A stretch of DNA of 64,000 nucleotides, taken from positions 744,001 to 808,000 of the forward strand of contig NZ_CP162139.1 in the NCBI RefSeq assembly GCF_040833985.1, given 5' to 3'. The DNA comes from Leptospira sp. WS4.C2. GTDB lineage: Bacteria > Spirochaetota > Leptospiria > Leptospirales > Leptospiraceae. The notes beneath the pieces were generated by a model. The model searched no databases. It saw nothing but the letters and a program-made list of their open reading frames with translations, and had not been told where the DNA came from. Positions 44,473-52,522 of this stretch are shown here, in pieces (position 1 is the first letter of the stretch; the number at the start of each line of letters is the position of its first letter). Both the position numbers and the translations under genes were made by a program.

Positions 44473-44565
44473 ATGGATTCCATGCCCGCTCTTGGATTGT
44501 CTAGCTATGTCCTCTCTACTCTCGTCGTCGTAGTCTCCTCATACATACGTAGCTTTCTGTCATAA
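44473..44565 (+). CDS. Putative branched-chain amino acid leader peptide
   Basis: A 30-codon ORF upstream of the acetolactate synthase gene; an in-frame ATG at 44440 would make it 41 codons. It encodes V-L-S-T-L-V-V-V-V with four consecutive Val codons at 44524-44535 and 11 branched-chain residues out of 30, as in ilvB/ilvG leader peptides. Its last codons and stop overlap the 5' arm of the downstream hairpin at 44551. A GAG precedes ATG 44473 as a weak ribosome binding site. No product function is expected other than sensing charged tRNA-Val/Leu. Confidence 0.65.
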   Translation: MDSMPALGLSSYVLSTLVVVVSSYIRSFLS

Positions 44566-44614
44566 TCTTCCTTCGTTTCCTCGGTCGACAGAAAGCTGAA
44601 GTCGACGGGGAAAC
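44551..44614 (+). promoter_or_regulatory. Two alternative hairpins of the ilv leader (attenuator-like)
   Basis: Hairpin A: AGCTTTCTGTC (44551-44561) with GACAGAAAGCT (44587-44597), an 11-bp perfect stem. Hairpin B: GTTTCCTCGGTCGAC (44575-44589) with GTCGACGGGGAAAC (44601-44614), 14 bp with one bulged base and one G-T pair. They share bases 44587-44589, so only one can form. Stalling at the Val codons would leave arm A free; termination at the leader stop would cover it and allow B. B ends 6 nt before the ribosome binding site GGGAGG (44621-44626). No U-tract follows. Confidence 0.65.
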
Positions 44615-44632
44615 CAAATAGGGAGGATCTTT

Positions 44633-46324
44633 ATGCGGGAACAAATCACCGTAAGTCAATATATCATACGTTTTTTAGAATCTAAAGGGATCCAATGGAT
44701 ACCTGGGGTTCCTGGTGGAACCATATTGCCATTGTACGAAAGTTTAGCCGAATCGAGAATCGAACATGTGTTAGCTCGTCACGAACAAGGTGCCGGATTC
44801 ATTGCGCAAGGTAGAGCCAGAAGTACTGGAGAAGTAAGTGCTGTATTTGTTTCCTCAGGTCCAGGTGTTGCCAATCTCATCACTGCGGTTGCTGATGCCC
44901 AAAGAGATTCAATTCCCTTATTGGTTTTTTCTGGACAAGTTCCCTTGGCCTTAACTGGAACTGATGCCTTCCAGGAATTACCCACAGCAAGTATTGTATC
45001 TCCTCTTGTTAAGAAAGTTTATAAGATAGAAGAACCAGGCCAAATCATAGACATTCTAGAGGAAGCTTACGAGTTATCTGGTTCTGGAAAAATGGGACCA
45101 GTATGGATTGATTTACCAAAAGATATCCAAATCCAAACCATTAAGATTCCCAATGATCATCTTATGTTCAATCCACAAAAAGAAGATGAGCTTTTTGAGG
45201 CCAAAGGAATTGAAGATGAATCTACTGATGAAAGTTTGGATTTGTTTTTACAAGAATTTAAATCACTTTTGGAGGCTTCTGACTTCCCCTTACTTTACAT
45301 AGGTGGTGGAGCCAAAAAAGAATATTTGCGTTTGCGCGATTTTGTTTCAAGGTTCCAAATTCCTGCAGTTACTACCCTTATGGGTTTAGGTATTTTTGAA
45401 AAAAATGATCCAATGAATTTAGGGATGATGGGTATGCACGGAACCGTGGTTGCCAATGAAGCTTTGGGAGTATGTGACCTTCTCATTGCGATTGGTGTTC
45501 GTTTTGATGATCGGGCCACGGGTGCCATTCAGAAGTTTTGTAACCAAGCGAAAGTCATACATATAGATATTGATGCACGTGAAATTGGTAAAAACAAATC
45601 AGTCCATTTGAGTTTGCAGAAGGATATCTCTGAGGTTCTTCCCTTTCTGATCGAAGAAGACTTTTGTATTCAAAATACAAAAGCATGGGAACAAATTGAA
45701 GTATGGAGACAGATCCCAGAACAACATCCGATGAAAAATATACTTTCGGATTTTGCTTCTGTACTACCCGAAGGGGATCACTACATTCTTACGGATGTAG
45801 GCCAACACCAGATGTGGGTGGCACAGTATTTTCCTTTTATGAATCCTAAATCTTGGATCACTTCTGGGGGACAGGGGACTATGGGCTTTGGCCTTCCTAC
45901 GGCCATCGGTGTAGCCTTAAGCCAAAGAGAGGCTCATGTGTTTTGTTTTTCTGGTGATGGCTCGATTATGATGAACTTACAAGAGTTATCTACTTTAAAG
46001 GAACAGAATCTGAATGTAAAGGTGATCCTTATCAATAATGAACATTTGGGCCTTGTGAAACAACAACAGGATTTGTTTTACGGAAGTAAACATTCTGGTT
46101 CCAAATTTCATTTCCATCCCGACTTTTCGTTGTTATGCCAGTCGTTTGGAATTGGGTATTCGGAATGGGATTGGAGTTTAGGTCCAGATGAACTACAAAG
46201 GGTTTTGGAAAGAAAAGGGCCGGCTATGATTGAAGTGAGAATCCCTGCCAGTTGGGGAGTATATCCCTTTGTTCCAGGAGGAAAATCGAATCAGGAATAT
46301 GTCCTAGACAAGATCACAATGTAA
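44633..46324 (+). CDS. ilvB: Acetolactate synthase large subunit
   Basis: A 563-residue thiamine-diphosphate enzyme. Glu51 in H-E-Q-G-A-G-F activates the cofactor, S-S-G-P-G-V-A-N-L-I-T-A is in the N-terminal domain, and G-D-G-S-I-M-M-N-L-Q-E-L...I-N-N is the ThDP/Mg motif. It condenses two pyruvates, or pyruvate and 2-ketobutyrate, at the start of valine, leucine and isoleucine synthesis. No small regulatory subunit gene follows. The GGGAGG ribosome binding site is 6 bp upstream. It follows a 330-bp leader with an attenuator-like arrangement. Confidence 0.93.
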   Translation: MREQITVSQYIIRFLESKGIQWIPGVPGGTILPLYESLAESRIEHVLARHEQGAGFIAQGRARSTGEVSAVFVSSGPGVANLITAVADAQRDSIPLLVFSGQVPLALTGTDAFQELPTASIVSPLVKKVYKIEEPGQIIDILEEAYELSGSGKMGPVWIDLPKDIQIQTIKIPNDHLMFNPQKEDELFEAKGIEDESTDESLDLFLQEFKSLLEASDFPLLYIGGGAKKEYLRLRDFVSRFQIPAVTTLMGLGIFEKNDPMNLGMMGMHGTVVANEALGVCDLLIAIGVRFDDRATGAIQKFCNQAKVIHIDIDAREIGKNKSVHLSLQKDISEVLPFLIEEDFCIQNTKAWEQIEVWRQIPEQHPMKNILSDFASVLPEGDHYILTDVGQHQMWVAQYFPFMNPKSWITSGGQGTMGFGLPTAIGVALSQREAHVFCFSGDGSIMMNLQELSTLKEQNLNVKVILINNEHLGLVKQQQDLFYGSKHSGSKFHFHPDFSLLCQSFGIGYSEWDWSLGPDELQRVLERKGPAMIEVRIPASWGVYPFVPGGKSNQEYVLDKITM

Positions 46325-46332
46325 AAAGTCCA

Positions 46333-46356
46333 TCCGAGGGATTTGATTCCCTCGGA
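46333..46356. terminator. Bidirectional hairpin between ilvB and glnK
   Basis: TCCGAGGGA (46333-46341) and TCCCTCGGA (46348-46356) form a perfect 9-bp stem with a 6-nt loop, between two convergent genes. AAAAAG precedes it, which gives a short T-run on the minus strand; the plus side is weaker. It can serve as a shared terminator. Confidence 0.6.
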
Positions 46357-46369
46357 CACCAAATTGTAG

Positions 46370-46717
46370 TTAAACGGCTTTGCTGCCGCGTTCTCCACTA
46401 CGAATGCGGATTACTTCCTCTAAAGGCATAACAAAGATCTTTCCATCTCCGATTTTACCTTCAGGTCCCGTTTTTGCTGCTTTCAAAATCGCATCCACGG
46501 TGGGTTTGACAAACTCATCGTTTACGGCGATTTCTAAACGTACCTTTCGTAAGAGATTGACTTGATATTCATGACCTCGGAATACTTCTGTTTTTCCTTT
46601 TTGTTGGCCATAACCTTGGACATCACTTACGGTCAAACGATAGATTTCGTTTTTGGTTAGTTCGTTTTTAACTTCTTCCAGTTTGTGTGGTTGGATGATT
46701 GCGATGACTAATTTCAT
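46370..46717 (-). CDS. glnK: P-II nitrogen regulatory protein (GlnK/GlnB)
   Basis: A 115-residue P-II signal protein. The T-loop is Q-K-G-K-T-E-V-F-R-G-H-E-Y with Tyr51, the uridylylation site. The B- and C-loop G-K-I-G-D-G-K-I-F-V signature is present. It starts 5 bp after amtB and should plug the AmtB trimer when nitrogen is plentiful. The linkage to amtB favours the GlnK name. Confidence 0.95.
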   Translation of the reverse strand: MKLVIAIIQPHKLEEVKNELTKNEIYRLTVSDVQGYGQQKGKTEVFRGHEYQVNLLRKVRLEIAVNDEFVKPTVDAILKAAKTGPEGKIGDGKIFVMPLEEVIRIRSGERGSKAV

Positions 46718-46722
46718 ATTGA

Positions 46723-48012
46723 TTACCTAATGTCATATCCTTTTTCACCATGGATTTCTTGGTCGAGTCCGGTGATTTCTTTATCTTCTTCAATTCTAAA
46801 ACCAATTGTTTTTTCGATCACAAGTGCCAGTATATACGAAACTACAAAAGAATAAAATCCTGTTGCAACAACACTGATGACTTGCGCAGTCATTTGGTTT
46901 CCTAATGTCATTCCTTCTGCTAACTCTAAAGCAAATAGCCCAGTGAGAATGGCTCCGAAAGCTCCACCAACACCATGGATACCGAAAGCATCCAGTGTAT
47001 CATCATATTGGATTTTCCCTTTGAGTAGAATTGCCATATAACAGATAGGAGATACCAATACACCCATAATCATTGCACCGTGGACACCCACATAACCAGA
47101 AGCAGGTGTGATGACCACAAGACCTGCTACAATCCCGGAAGCAGCACCAAGTGCCGTTGCCTTTTTGGTATGCAACCATTCAATGAGTAACCAACTGGCT
47201 CCGGCAGCAGCAGGAGCAATTAAAGTTACCAAGAATGCTCTAGCCGCAAGTCCATTGACAGCAAGTCCTGACCCGGCGTTGAAACCAAACCAACCAAACC
47301 ATAATAGGCCTGATCCAAGTAACGTATAAGTCATGTTATTTGGGTGAGTCAGTAATCCAACATCACCTTTTCGTTTTCCGATGACAATCGCTGCAGCAAG
47401 TCCCGCAATCCCTGAGATCAAATGGACTACAGTTCCCCCAGCAAAATCAAGAGCGTTCATTTTTAACAACCAACCCGAATCTGCCCATACCCAATGGGCT
47501 ACCGGATCATAAACTAACGTTGACCAGACGAGAATAAAAACTACATAGGCGGAGAGTTTAATTCTTTCTGCAATCGCACCTGAGATAAGTGCTGGAGTGA
47601 TGATCGCAAACATACCTTGGAATAGAAAGTGAACATAGGTAGGGATAGAACCTTTCACAGAATCAATACCAATTCCATTGAGGAATGCTAAATCAAAATT
47701 TCCGATATAAGGATTGTCTCCAGAAAAAGCTAAACTATATCCGAAGATCGTCCACTGCAATGTCATTACGATAATGGCAACAAAACTGTGCATCATAGTC
47801 GAGAGGACATTTTTGGAACGGACGATACCTCCGTAGAACAAGGCAAGCCCCGGGATCATAAAAAACACCAATGCAGACGAAACCAACATCCAAGCCGTGT
47901 CTGATTTATCGATGGCTGGGGGGGAGGGAATTTCCCCTTCTGCGGCTAGGAATCCCGGTAAAAGGAAGAGTAGACATACCAACAAAGGTCGTAAGACCAA
48001 TTGTATTTTCAT
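46723..48012 (-). CDS. amtB: Ammonium transporter AmtB
   Basis: A 429-residue transporter. The start at 48012 (M-K-I-Q-L-V) gives a normal signal peptide ending A-A-E; an upstream ATG at 48024 adds four residues. D-T-A-W-M-L, P-G-L-A-L-F-Y-G-G-I-V-R, D-F-A-G-G-T-V-V-H-L and H-G-V-G-G-A-F-G-A are the family signatures, and the two pore His residues lie in the last two of these. It forms a trimeric channel for ammonium/ammonia. It is the first gene of an amtB-glnK operon. Confidence 0.95.
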   Translation of the reverse strand: MKIQLVLRPLLVCLLFLLPGFLAAEGEIPSPPAIDKSDTAWMLVSSALVFFMIPGLALFYGGIVRSKNVLSTMMHSFVAIIVMTLQWTIFGYSLAFSGDNPYIGNFDLAFLNGIGIDSVKGSIPTYVHFLFQGMFAIITPALISGAIAERIKLSAYVVFILVWSTLVYDPVAHWVWADSGWLLKMNALDFAGGTVVHLISGIAGLAAAIVIGKRKGDVGLLTHPNNMTYTLLGSGLLWFGWFGFNAGSGLAVNGLAARAFLVTLIAPAAAGASWLLIEWLHTKKATALGAASGIVAGLVVITPASGYVGVHGAMIMGVLVSPICYMAILLKGKIQYDDTLDAFGIHGVGGAFGAILTGLFALELAEGMTLGNQMTAQVISVVATGFYSFVVSYILALVIEKTIGFRIEEDKEITGLDQEIHGEKGYDIR

Positions 48013-48181
48013 TGTTTGCTCCAAATAACTTTTTTGAAATGAGAAATAAAATTCGTATCATTACGAACGGTTTCTCTCTGAAAGCGAGTAAATTCTGCAA
48101 AACTAAGAACTTTTTTGTAAAAAATCTTTGGAACCTCGGAAGGTGGTGGTCAGTTTCGTTTGCTTGTGGTAAGGCGAAGGT

Positions 48182-48235
48182 ATTGGGTGGTGGGTCTAGT
48201 TCCCCTCCCGAGTCAGGGCGGGGATATACCAATTC
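48182..48235. repeat. G-rich intergenic element, copy 1
   Basis: An element in the 328-bp amtB-gpx gap begins ATTGGGTGGTGGGT (48182-48195), then has a C-rich block and GGGCGGGGA then TATACCAATTC. A second copy is at 50637-50695. GGTAT (48179-48183) and ATACC (48226-48230) make the ends inverted repeats. Its structure suggests a dispersed RNA hairpin or small mobile repeat. No promoter for amtB could be picked out within the gap. Confidence 0.5.
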
Positions 48236-48304
48236 ACGCGCAACCTCGCTCAAAAACAGAAGAACTCCTTGAAAAATTTAAATAAAAGGGTTGAACAAAA
48301 TTAA

Positions 48305-48316
48305 ATTGTGCACAAT
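48305..48316. promoter_or_regulatory. OhrR operator-like palindrome upstream of gpx
   Basis: ATTGTGCACAAT is a perfect 12-bp palindrome 24 bp before the gpx start. TTGAAC at 48291-48296 upstream may be the -35 box, so the palindrome would lie in the spacer and -10 region. Its A/T flanks and TTGTGCACAA core resemble the sites bound by MarR/OhrR regulators, and an OhrR-like gene is second in this operon. The match is seen directly; binding is inferred. Confidence 0.55.
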
Positions 48317-48340
48317 CTAAATGGTATAGGGAGACCAAAC

Positions 48341-48826
48341 ATGTCAGATGAATTTTACAAGATCAAGGTAAAACGAGGTTCCGAGGAAGTTCCCTTGGAA
48401 CAATTTAAAGACAAAGTATTGTTGATTGTGAACACAGCTAGTGAGTGCGGATTTACCCCTCAATACAAAGGATTACAAGAAACTTATGATCGTTGGAAGG
48501 GGAAGGGTTTAGAAGTTCTGGCATTTCCGTGCAACCAGTTTGGACAACAAGAACCAGGGTCAGATGCAGAAATCAAGTTGTTCTGTGAAAGAACATTTTC
48601 TACGACATTTCCAATCTTTTCTAAATTGGAAGTCAATGGACCCAATACCGATCCACTCTACTTACATTTAAAAAAACAAGCACCGGGAATCTTTGGTTCT
48701 TTGGACATCAAATGGAATTTTACAAAGTTCTTAATTGATAAAAATGGAAACGTTGTAAAACGATACGCTCCCATCACAAAACCGGAAGATATTGAAAAGG
48801 ATATCGAAAAACTTGTCAAAGGTTAA
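48341..48826 (+). CDS. gpx: Glutathione peroxidase (thioredoxin-type)
   Basis: A 161-residue peroxidase read from ATG at 48341. The catalytic tetrad is Cys36 (A-S-E-C-G-F), Gln66-type (C-N-Q-F-G) and Trp125/Asn126 (K-W-N-F-T-K-F). It uses Cys, not selenocysteine. Cys82 (L-F-C-E-R) may act as the resolving Cys, which favours thioredoxin as reductant. It reduces lipid and organic hydroperoxides. The following ohrR-like gene overlaps its 3' end. Confidence 0.95.
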   Translation: MSDEFYKIKVKRGSEEVPLEQFKDKVLLIVNTASECGFTPQYKGLQETYDRWKGKGLEVLAFPCNQFGQQEPGSDAEIKLFCERTFSTTFPIFSKLEVNGPNTDPLYLHLKKQAPGIFGSLDIKWNFTKFLIDKNGNVVKRYAPITKPEDIEKDIEKLVKG

Positions 48827-49253
48827 GAATCCAACAGATGAGGTTCTTCTTTTGAAGAACCAAGTTTGTTTCTCTCTCTATTCTTCTATGCACCGATTGA
48901 TGAAAATCTATCGTCCACTCCTTGCGGCGGTGGGCCTAACCTATCCGCAATACCTTGTGATGTTGGTTCTTTGGGAAGAGGAGGAAAGTACAGTCAGTGG
49001 GCTTGGAGAACGTTTGCAATTGGATTCCGGAACATTGACTCCTCTACTCAAACGATTGGAACAAGGTGGGCTTATCCAGCGAAAAAGAAACTCAGATGAT
49101 GAACGTGTTGTGATCCTCTCTCTCACAAAGAATGGAAAACAGTTGCGAGAAAAAGCAAAATCAATACCAGAACAAATTTTTTGTTTGTCAGGCATTGAGG
49201 AAAAACAAGCGATTCAATTAAAAGAAATCTTGGATCATTTCGCGTCCACCTAA
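48813..49253 (+). CDS. ohrR: OhrR/MarR-family redox repressor
   Basis: A 146-residue regulator. No ATG fits; TTG at 48813 has AGGAT about 10 bp upstream and gives the expected length, overlapping gpx by 14 bp. Cys19 in L-L-L-K-N-Q-V-C-F-S-L-Y is the conserved sensing Cys of OhrR. A winged helix follows (L-G-E-R-L-Q-L-D-S-G-T-L-T-P-L-L-K-R-L-E and D-D-E-R-V-V-I). It should repress its own operon through the palindrome at 48305 until organic peroxide oxidises it. No ohr gene is in view. Confidence 0.88.
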   Translation: MSKVKNPTDEVLLLKNQVCFSLYSSMHRLMKIYRPLLAAVGLTYPQYLVMLVLWEEEESTVSGLGERLQLDSGTLTPLLKRLEQGGLIQRKRNSDDERVVILSLTKNGKQLREKAKSIPEQIFCLSGIEEKQAIQLKEILDHFAST

Positions 49254-49381
49254 ACAGTAAATTTTATTTCAGACGTTTAGTTAATGCCTTTTATTTTTGA
49301 CCGTAAAACTTATGCCTTATGATCATTGAACAATATTCACTGTTAGTTTGTCCCTTGGTCTTTAGAGGAGTGGCGTAGGTT

Positions 49382-50515
49382 ATGTGCGTATTTAACTCCT
49401 TATTGTCATTTTGTTTTTGTATAATCTTCTTTTGTATCTCCTGTAAAAACCCGCTCACCGATAATCCATGTGATCCTAATGAAACCACTTTCCGAAACAC
49501 CTTATTGGCAAAGTGGGTCACATCTGACTATAGTCAGACTTGTGGTAAGGTTTATTTACCTTCAATACCAAAAGAGATTTTAGAGTATTCCATTCCCAGT
49601 CTTGGCGTAACAGGAATGATTCGTGGTAACCAAATAGTGATCACTTCGGAAACCATCACTTCAATTGCTTCCTATGTTGCTATTTTTAAGACAAATGGTA
49701 GTTCGGTAACTGTTAATGGAACAGAACAAGTCAGTGGTGTAACTTCGAATTCTTATGCAGATCCATTGAAATATATTGTAAAAGGTGTTGATGGTAGTAC
49801 CAATGAATATACCGTACAAATGGTTGCACCAAGGGTTTTGGGAGCAGGTTCTCTTCGCCTTTGGTTTAAAGCAGACCAACTAACACTCAACGATGGAGAT
49901 GGAATTGCGACTTGGACGGATGTTAGTGGTTATGGGAATCATATTTCTCAAGCAAATGCGATCCAAAGGCCTATTTTCCGATTGAATCAAGTCAATGGTT
50001 ATCCAACAGCCGAATTCCGAAGTTCAATAACATCGCGTATGGATTTATCATCTGGGGCGGTTGGGTTGTATGTAACAAATAGTGGAAGTGTTTTTTTTGT
50101 GATGAGATTAATTGATACGATTACCGGTGGAATCACTTTATTAAACTTACATGGTGGTCAAGGAAGAGAGATTTCCATCAATCATCCTATTTCGCAATAC
50201 CTTGTATGTCGAAATGGCGCAAGCTGTGCCATTATATCAGCTTTACCGATTCCCAAAGCAGAATTTCTTGCTGTGGGCTCAGTCCAAGTCTTAATGACAA
50301 CGGCTCGAGAGTATTGGAATGGTAGTTTGAAAGGTCAAGTTCCCGTATCGTACGATTATTCGGGTGGCTCAATACCCAATTCTCTTTATTTAGGGAATGG
50401 AAATTTAGACGCAGATTTAACAGAGGTTTTATATTTTAATACGGACCTTTCTGAAGCGGATGTTCAGAAATTATATTTTTATCTCAACACAAAGTATACG
50501 CTTTCGCCTATTTAG
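49382..50515 (+). CDS. Hypothetical lipoprotein with LamG-like domain
   Basis: A 377-residue lipoprotein. The N-terminus is unusually Cys-rich, ending in F-C-I-S-C as a lipobox. After a bacterial Ig-like beta region there is a jelly-roll-like domain (L-R-L-W-F-K-A-D-Q-L-T-L-N-D-G-D-G then V-F-F-V-M-R-L). A T-E-V-L-Y-F-N-T-D-L-S-E-A-D end is typical of LamG/concanavalin domains. The function is unknown. It stands alone between ohrR and the ATP synthase operon. Confidence 0.72.
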   Translation: MCVFNSLLSFCFCIIFFCISCKNPLTDNPCDPNETTFRNTLLAKWVTSDYSQTCGKVYLPSIPKEILEYSIPSLGVTGMIRGNQIVITSETITSIASYVAIFKTNGSSVTVNGTEQVSGVTSNSYADPLKYIVKGVDGSTNEYTVQMVAPRVLGAGSLRLWFKADQLTLNDGDGIATWTDVSGYGNHISQANAIQRPIFRLNQVNGYPTAEFRSSITSRMDLSSGAVGLYVTNSGSVFFVMRLIDTITGGITLLNLHGGQGREISINHPISQYLVCRNGASCAIISALPIPKAEFLAVGSVQVLMTTAREYWNGSLKGQVPVSYDYSGGSIPNSLYLGNGNLDADLTEVLYFNTDLSEADVQKLYFYLNTKYTLSPI

Positions 50516-50636
50516 AAAGTGAGAGCATAATCCTTCTCGTCCGACTTCTAGCAAAAAGACGAACTTTCTAAGATAAAAAATTTGCACATCACAAATTCGT
50601 CTTCACATACCAGCAAACGTGTGATATATGGAAGCC

Positions 50637-50695
50637 ATTGGGTGGCGGGTGGATTACCCCACCCAGTTCGATACGGGCGGGGAACTATACCATTC
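50637..50695. repeat. G-rich intergenic element, copy 2
   Basis: This copy begins ATTGGGTGGCGGGT (50637-50650), continues with ACCCCACCC, and ends with GGGCGGGGAACTATACC. The first 14 bases differ from copy 1 (48182) at one position, and the G-rich and TATACCA blocks match. GGGTGG and CCACCC within it can pair. It sits 64 bp before the AtpI-like gene, within the ATP synthase promoter region. Confidence 0.5.
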
Positions 50696-50758
50696 TATCT
50701 CCCTCACGAAACCCCAATCCTACTTGCCCGCATTTCCCCATCTAGTAAACTGCAACCA

Positions 50759-51139
50759 ATGGATCTAAATACCATCAACCTAAAACGATTCCATTTACAT
50801 TATTTTACTTACTTAATGCTTGTATTCATTTTAAGTCTTCCGCTAACAGCCGGTTTGGTGGAAGATGGATATCGTGTGATCTTCTATATCGGTGGAGCTA
50901 TGTCCTTTGCCATCCAAATGGCGATCTTACAACTACGCTTCCTTCCGAGAAAAATCCCTGCTTTGTCAGAGTCTGGCTTCCCCTTTTTCACAGTATTCCT
51001 CTCCTTTTTTCTAAATCTGGGCATTTTGACTGCTTTACAGGTCCTAGAGTACCCTTTTGAGGCAACTTCTGGATTTTTAATTGCCTATTTCGTCCACCTT
51101 CTTTTCCTTGTATTTGCGAGCTATTTCAGTGGAAAATAA
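50759..51139 (+). CDS. AtpI-like membrane protein (ATP synthase subunit I)
   Basis: A 126-residue protein with about four hydrophobic segments. ATG at 50759 (M-D-L-N-T-I-N-L-K-R) is chosen because the in-frame extension to 50582 translates the intergenic element. The family is not firmly recognised; its place directly before atpB and its size and topology fit AtpI. The atpB GTG start overlaps its end by 11 bp. Confidence 0.6.
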   Translation: MDLNTINLKRFHLHYFTYLMLVFILSLPLTAGLVEDGYRVIFYIGGAMSFAIQMAILQLRFLPRKIPALSESGFPFFTVFLSFFLNLGILTALQVLEYPFEATSGFLIAYFVHLLFLVFASYFSGK

Positions 51140-52187
51140 GTCTAAATATCGGTTTTTTTTAACATTTTTATTAGTTTTTTCCCTTAGTTTTACGAATCTT
51201 TTTGCCAATGATTCGGAAGGGCACAGCTCTGATGAGGGCTTCGATTTCAGCGAAGTCATGGCGCACCACTTAGGTGATGCCCCTGTGTTCCCCTTGAACT
51301 TTGGGGGAACCATTGTCACAGAAGGCCAACCCGGCTTTGATGCAGAAAACCATGATGTTTTTTTAAACCATGATGGTGTGAAGTATCACTACTTAGGTGG
51401 ACTGGATCTTCACATTACCAAACGCGTGACCATGATGTGGATTGCTTGTTTTTTTATGTTCCTTGTTTTTATCCCAGCAGCCAATCTGATTTCCAGGGAT
51501 CCTAAAAAGGTTCATAACAAATTTACATCGGGTGTCGAAGCTTTTGTTTCTTACTTAAAAGAAAACGTTGTGGATGCATCTCTCGATCACCACGGACATT
51601 CTTACTACCACTACATCTTCTCTTTGTTTTTCTTTATCCTTTTCTGTAACCTCTTTGGTCTTGTTCCTTCCGTGGGTGAACTTACGGTCGCTGCATCAGA
51701 CGCACTTGTCGCCGTTGGGGTAGTGGAACATACTCCTCATGCACTTCACACGTTCGGCCAAGTATGGTCAGGAATCACGCCGACGGGTGATATCAGTGTC
51801 ACACTTTCTTTAGCATCGATTACATTACTTACCATTTATGGAACCGCTTTCTCTTACCAAGGAATTTCCTTTGTAGCACATGCAGTTCCTAAGGGAGTTC
51901 CACTCCCACTCTGGCCTTTGATGTGGGTCCTAGAGTTTATTGTAACTCATATCGCTCGTTCTTTTGCGTTAACGATGAGGTTACTTGCCAACATGACTGC
52001 AGGACACGTGATGATCCTTGCGTTACTTGGCTTTATTTTTATGAGTGAAAGTTGGATGATTGCACCAGTATCTGTTCTCAGTTCAGTGCTTATTTACTTT
52101 TTAGAACTACTTGTAGCCTTTTTACAAGCGTTCATTTTTTCTCTGCTCACGTCCGTGTTCATTGGGACTGTGATGCATAGACATTAA
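51129..52187 (+). CDS. atpB: ATP synthase Fo subunit a
   Basis: A 352-residue proton-channel subunit read from GTG at 51129. An in-frame TTG at 51081 would reach far into the previous gene. A signal-like segment and about 60 periplasmic residues precede the first conserved helix. The essential Arg is in F-A-L-T-M-R-L-L-A-N-M-T-A-G-H, and helical segments with W-P-L-M-W-V-L-E-F-I surround it. It forms the stator path for protons with the c ring. Confidence 0.93.
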   Translation: MENKSKYRFFLTFLLVFSLSFTNLFANDSEGHSSDEGFDFSEVMAHHLGDAPVFPLNFGGTIVTEGQPGFDAENHDVFLNHDGVKYHYLGGLDLHITKRVTMMWIACFFMFLVFIPAANLISRDPKKVHNKFTSGVEAFVSYLKENVVDASLDHHGHSYYHYIFSLFFFILFCNLFGLVPSVGELTVAASDALVAVGVVEHTPHALHTFGQVWSGITPTGDISVTLSLASITLLTIYGTAFSYQGISFVAHAVPKGVPLPLWPLMWVLEFIVTHIARSFALTMRLLANMTAGHVMILALLGFIFMSESWMIAPVSVLSSVLIYFLELLVAFLQAFIFSLLTSVFIGTVMHRH

Positions 52188-52235
52188 GATTGGTTTTATT
52201 TATATTATAAAACACACAGGAGTGAAACGAAAACA

Positions 52236-52520
52236 ATGGAATTCGGTTTAGGATACATCGCAGTAGGACTCGCAGCAGGACTTGCATTACTTGGTGCAGG
52301 AATCGGTATTGGTAGAATTGGTGGATCAGTGGCAGAAAGCATTAGCCGCCAACCAGAAGCAGCTGGAAAGATCCAACTCGTTCTTTACGTAGCAGCAGGT
52401 ATGATTGAAGGGGCAGCACTTTTCGCAGTGGTGATCGCTCTTCTTATCGCGCTCAAACTCAATGGCTCAATTGACAAAACAATTGGTGCTGGTGCCACTA
52501 AAGTAGAACAAGGACAATAG
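52236..52520 (+). CDS. atpE: ATP synthase Fo subunit c
   Basis: A 94-residue two-helix hairpin. The glycine-rich first helix is G-L-A-L-L-G-A-G-I-G-I-G-R-I-G-G, the loop carries R-Q-P-E-A, and Glu58 in G-M-I-E-G-A is the proton site. The Na+-binding signature is not seen, so protons are likely. AGGAG is well placed upstream of ATG. Confidence 0.97.
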   Translation: MEFGLGYIAVGLAAGLALLGAGIGIGRIGGSVAESISRQPEAAGKIQLVLYVAAGMIEGAALFAVVIALLIALKLNGSIDKTIGAGATKVEQGQ

Positions 52521-52522
52521 TC

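Noticed and set aside
44601..44632. Hairpin B of the ilv leader as an intrinsic terminator
   Set aside because: No U-tract follows the stem; the sequence after it is CAAATAGGGAGG. A translational or factor-dependent role is more consistent, so I did not call a terminator.
47871..48272. Plus-strand 133-codon ORF across the amtB start
   Set aside because: It is antisense to amtB and its other half translates the G-rich element and A+T-rich leader, so it is not credible as a gene.
50582..50758. Longer AtpI-like protein starting at 50582
   Set aside because: The extension translates the intergenic G-rich element and shows no membrane or family pattern; ATG at 50759 is the sensible start.
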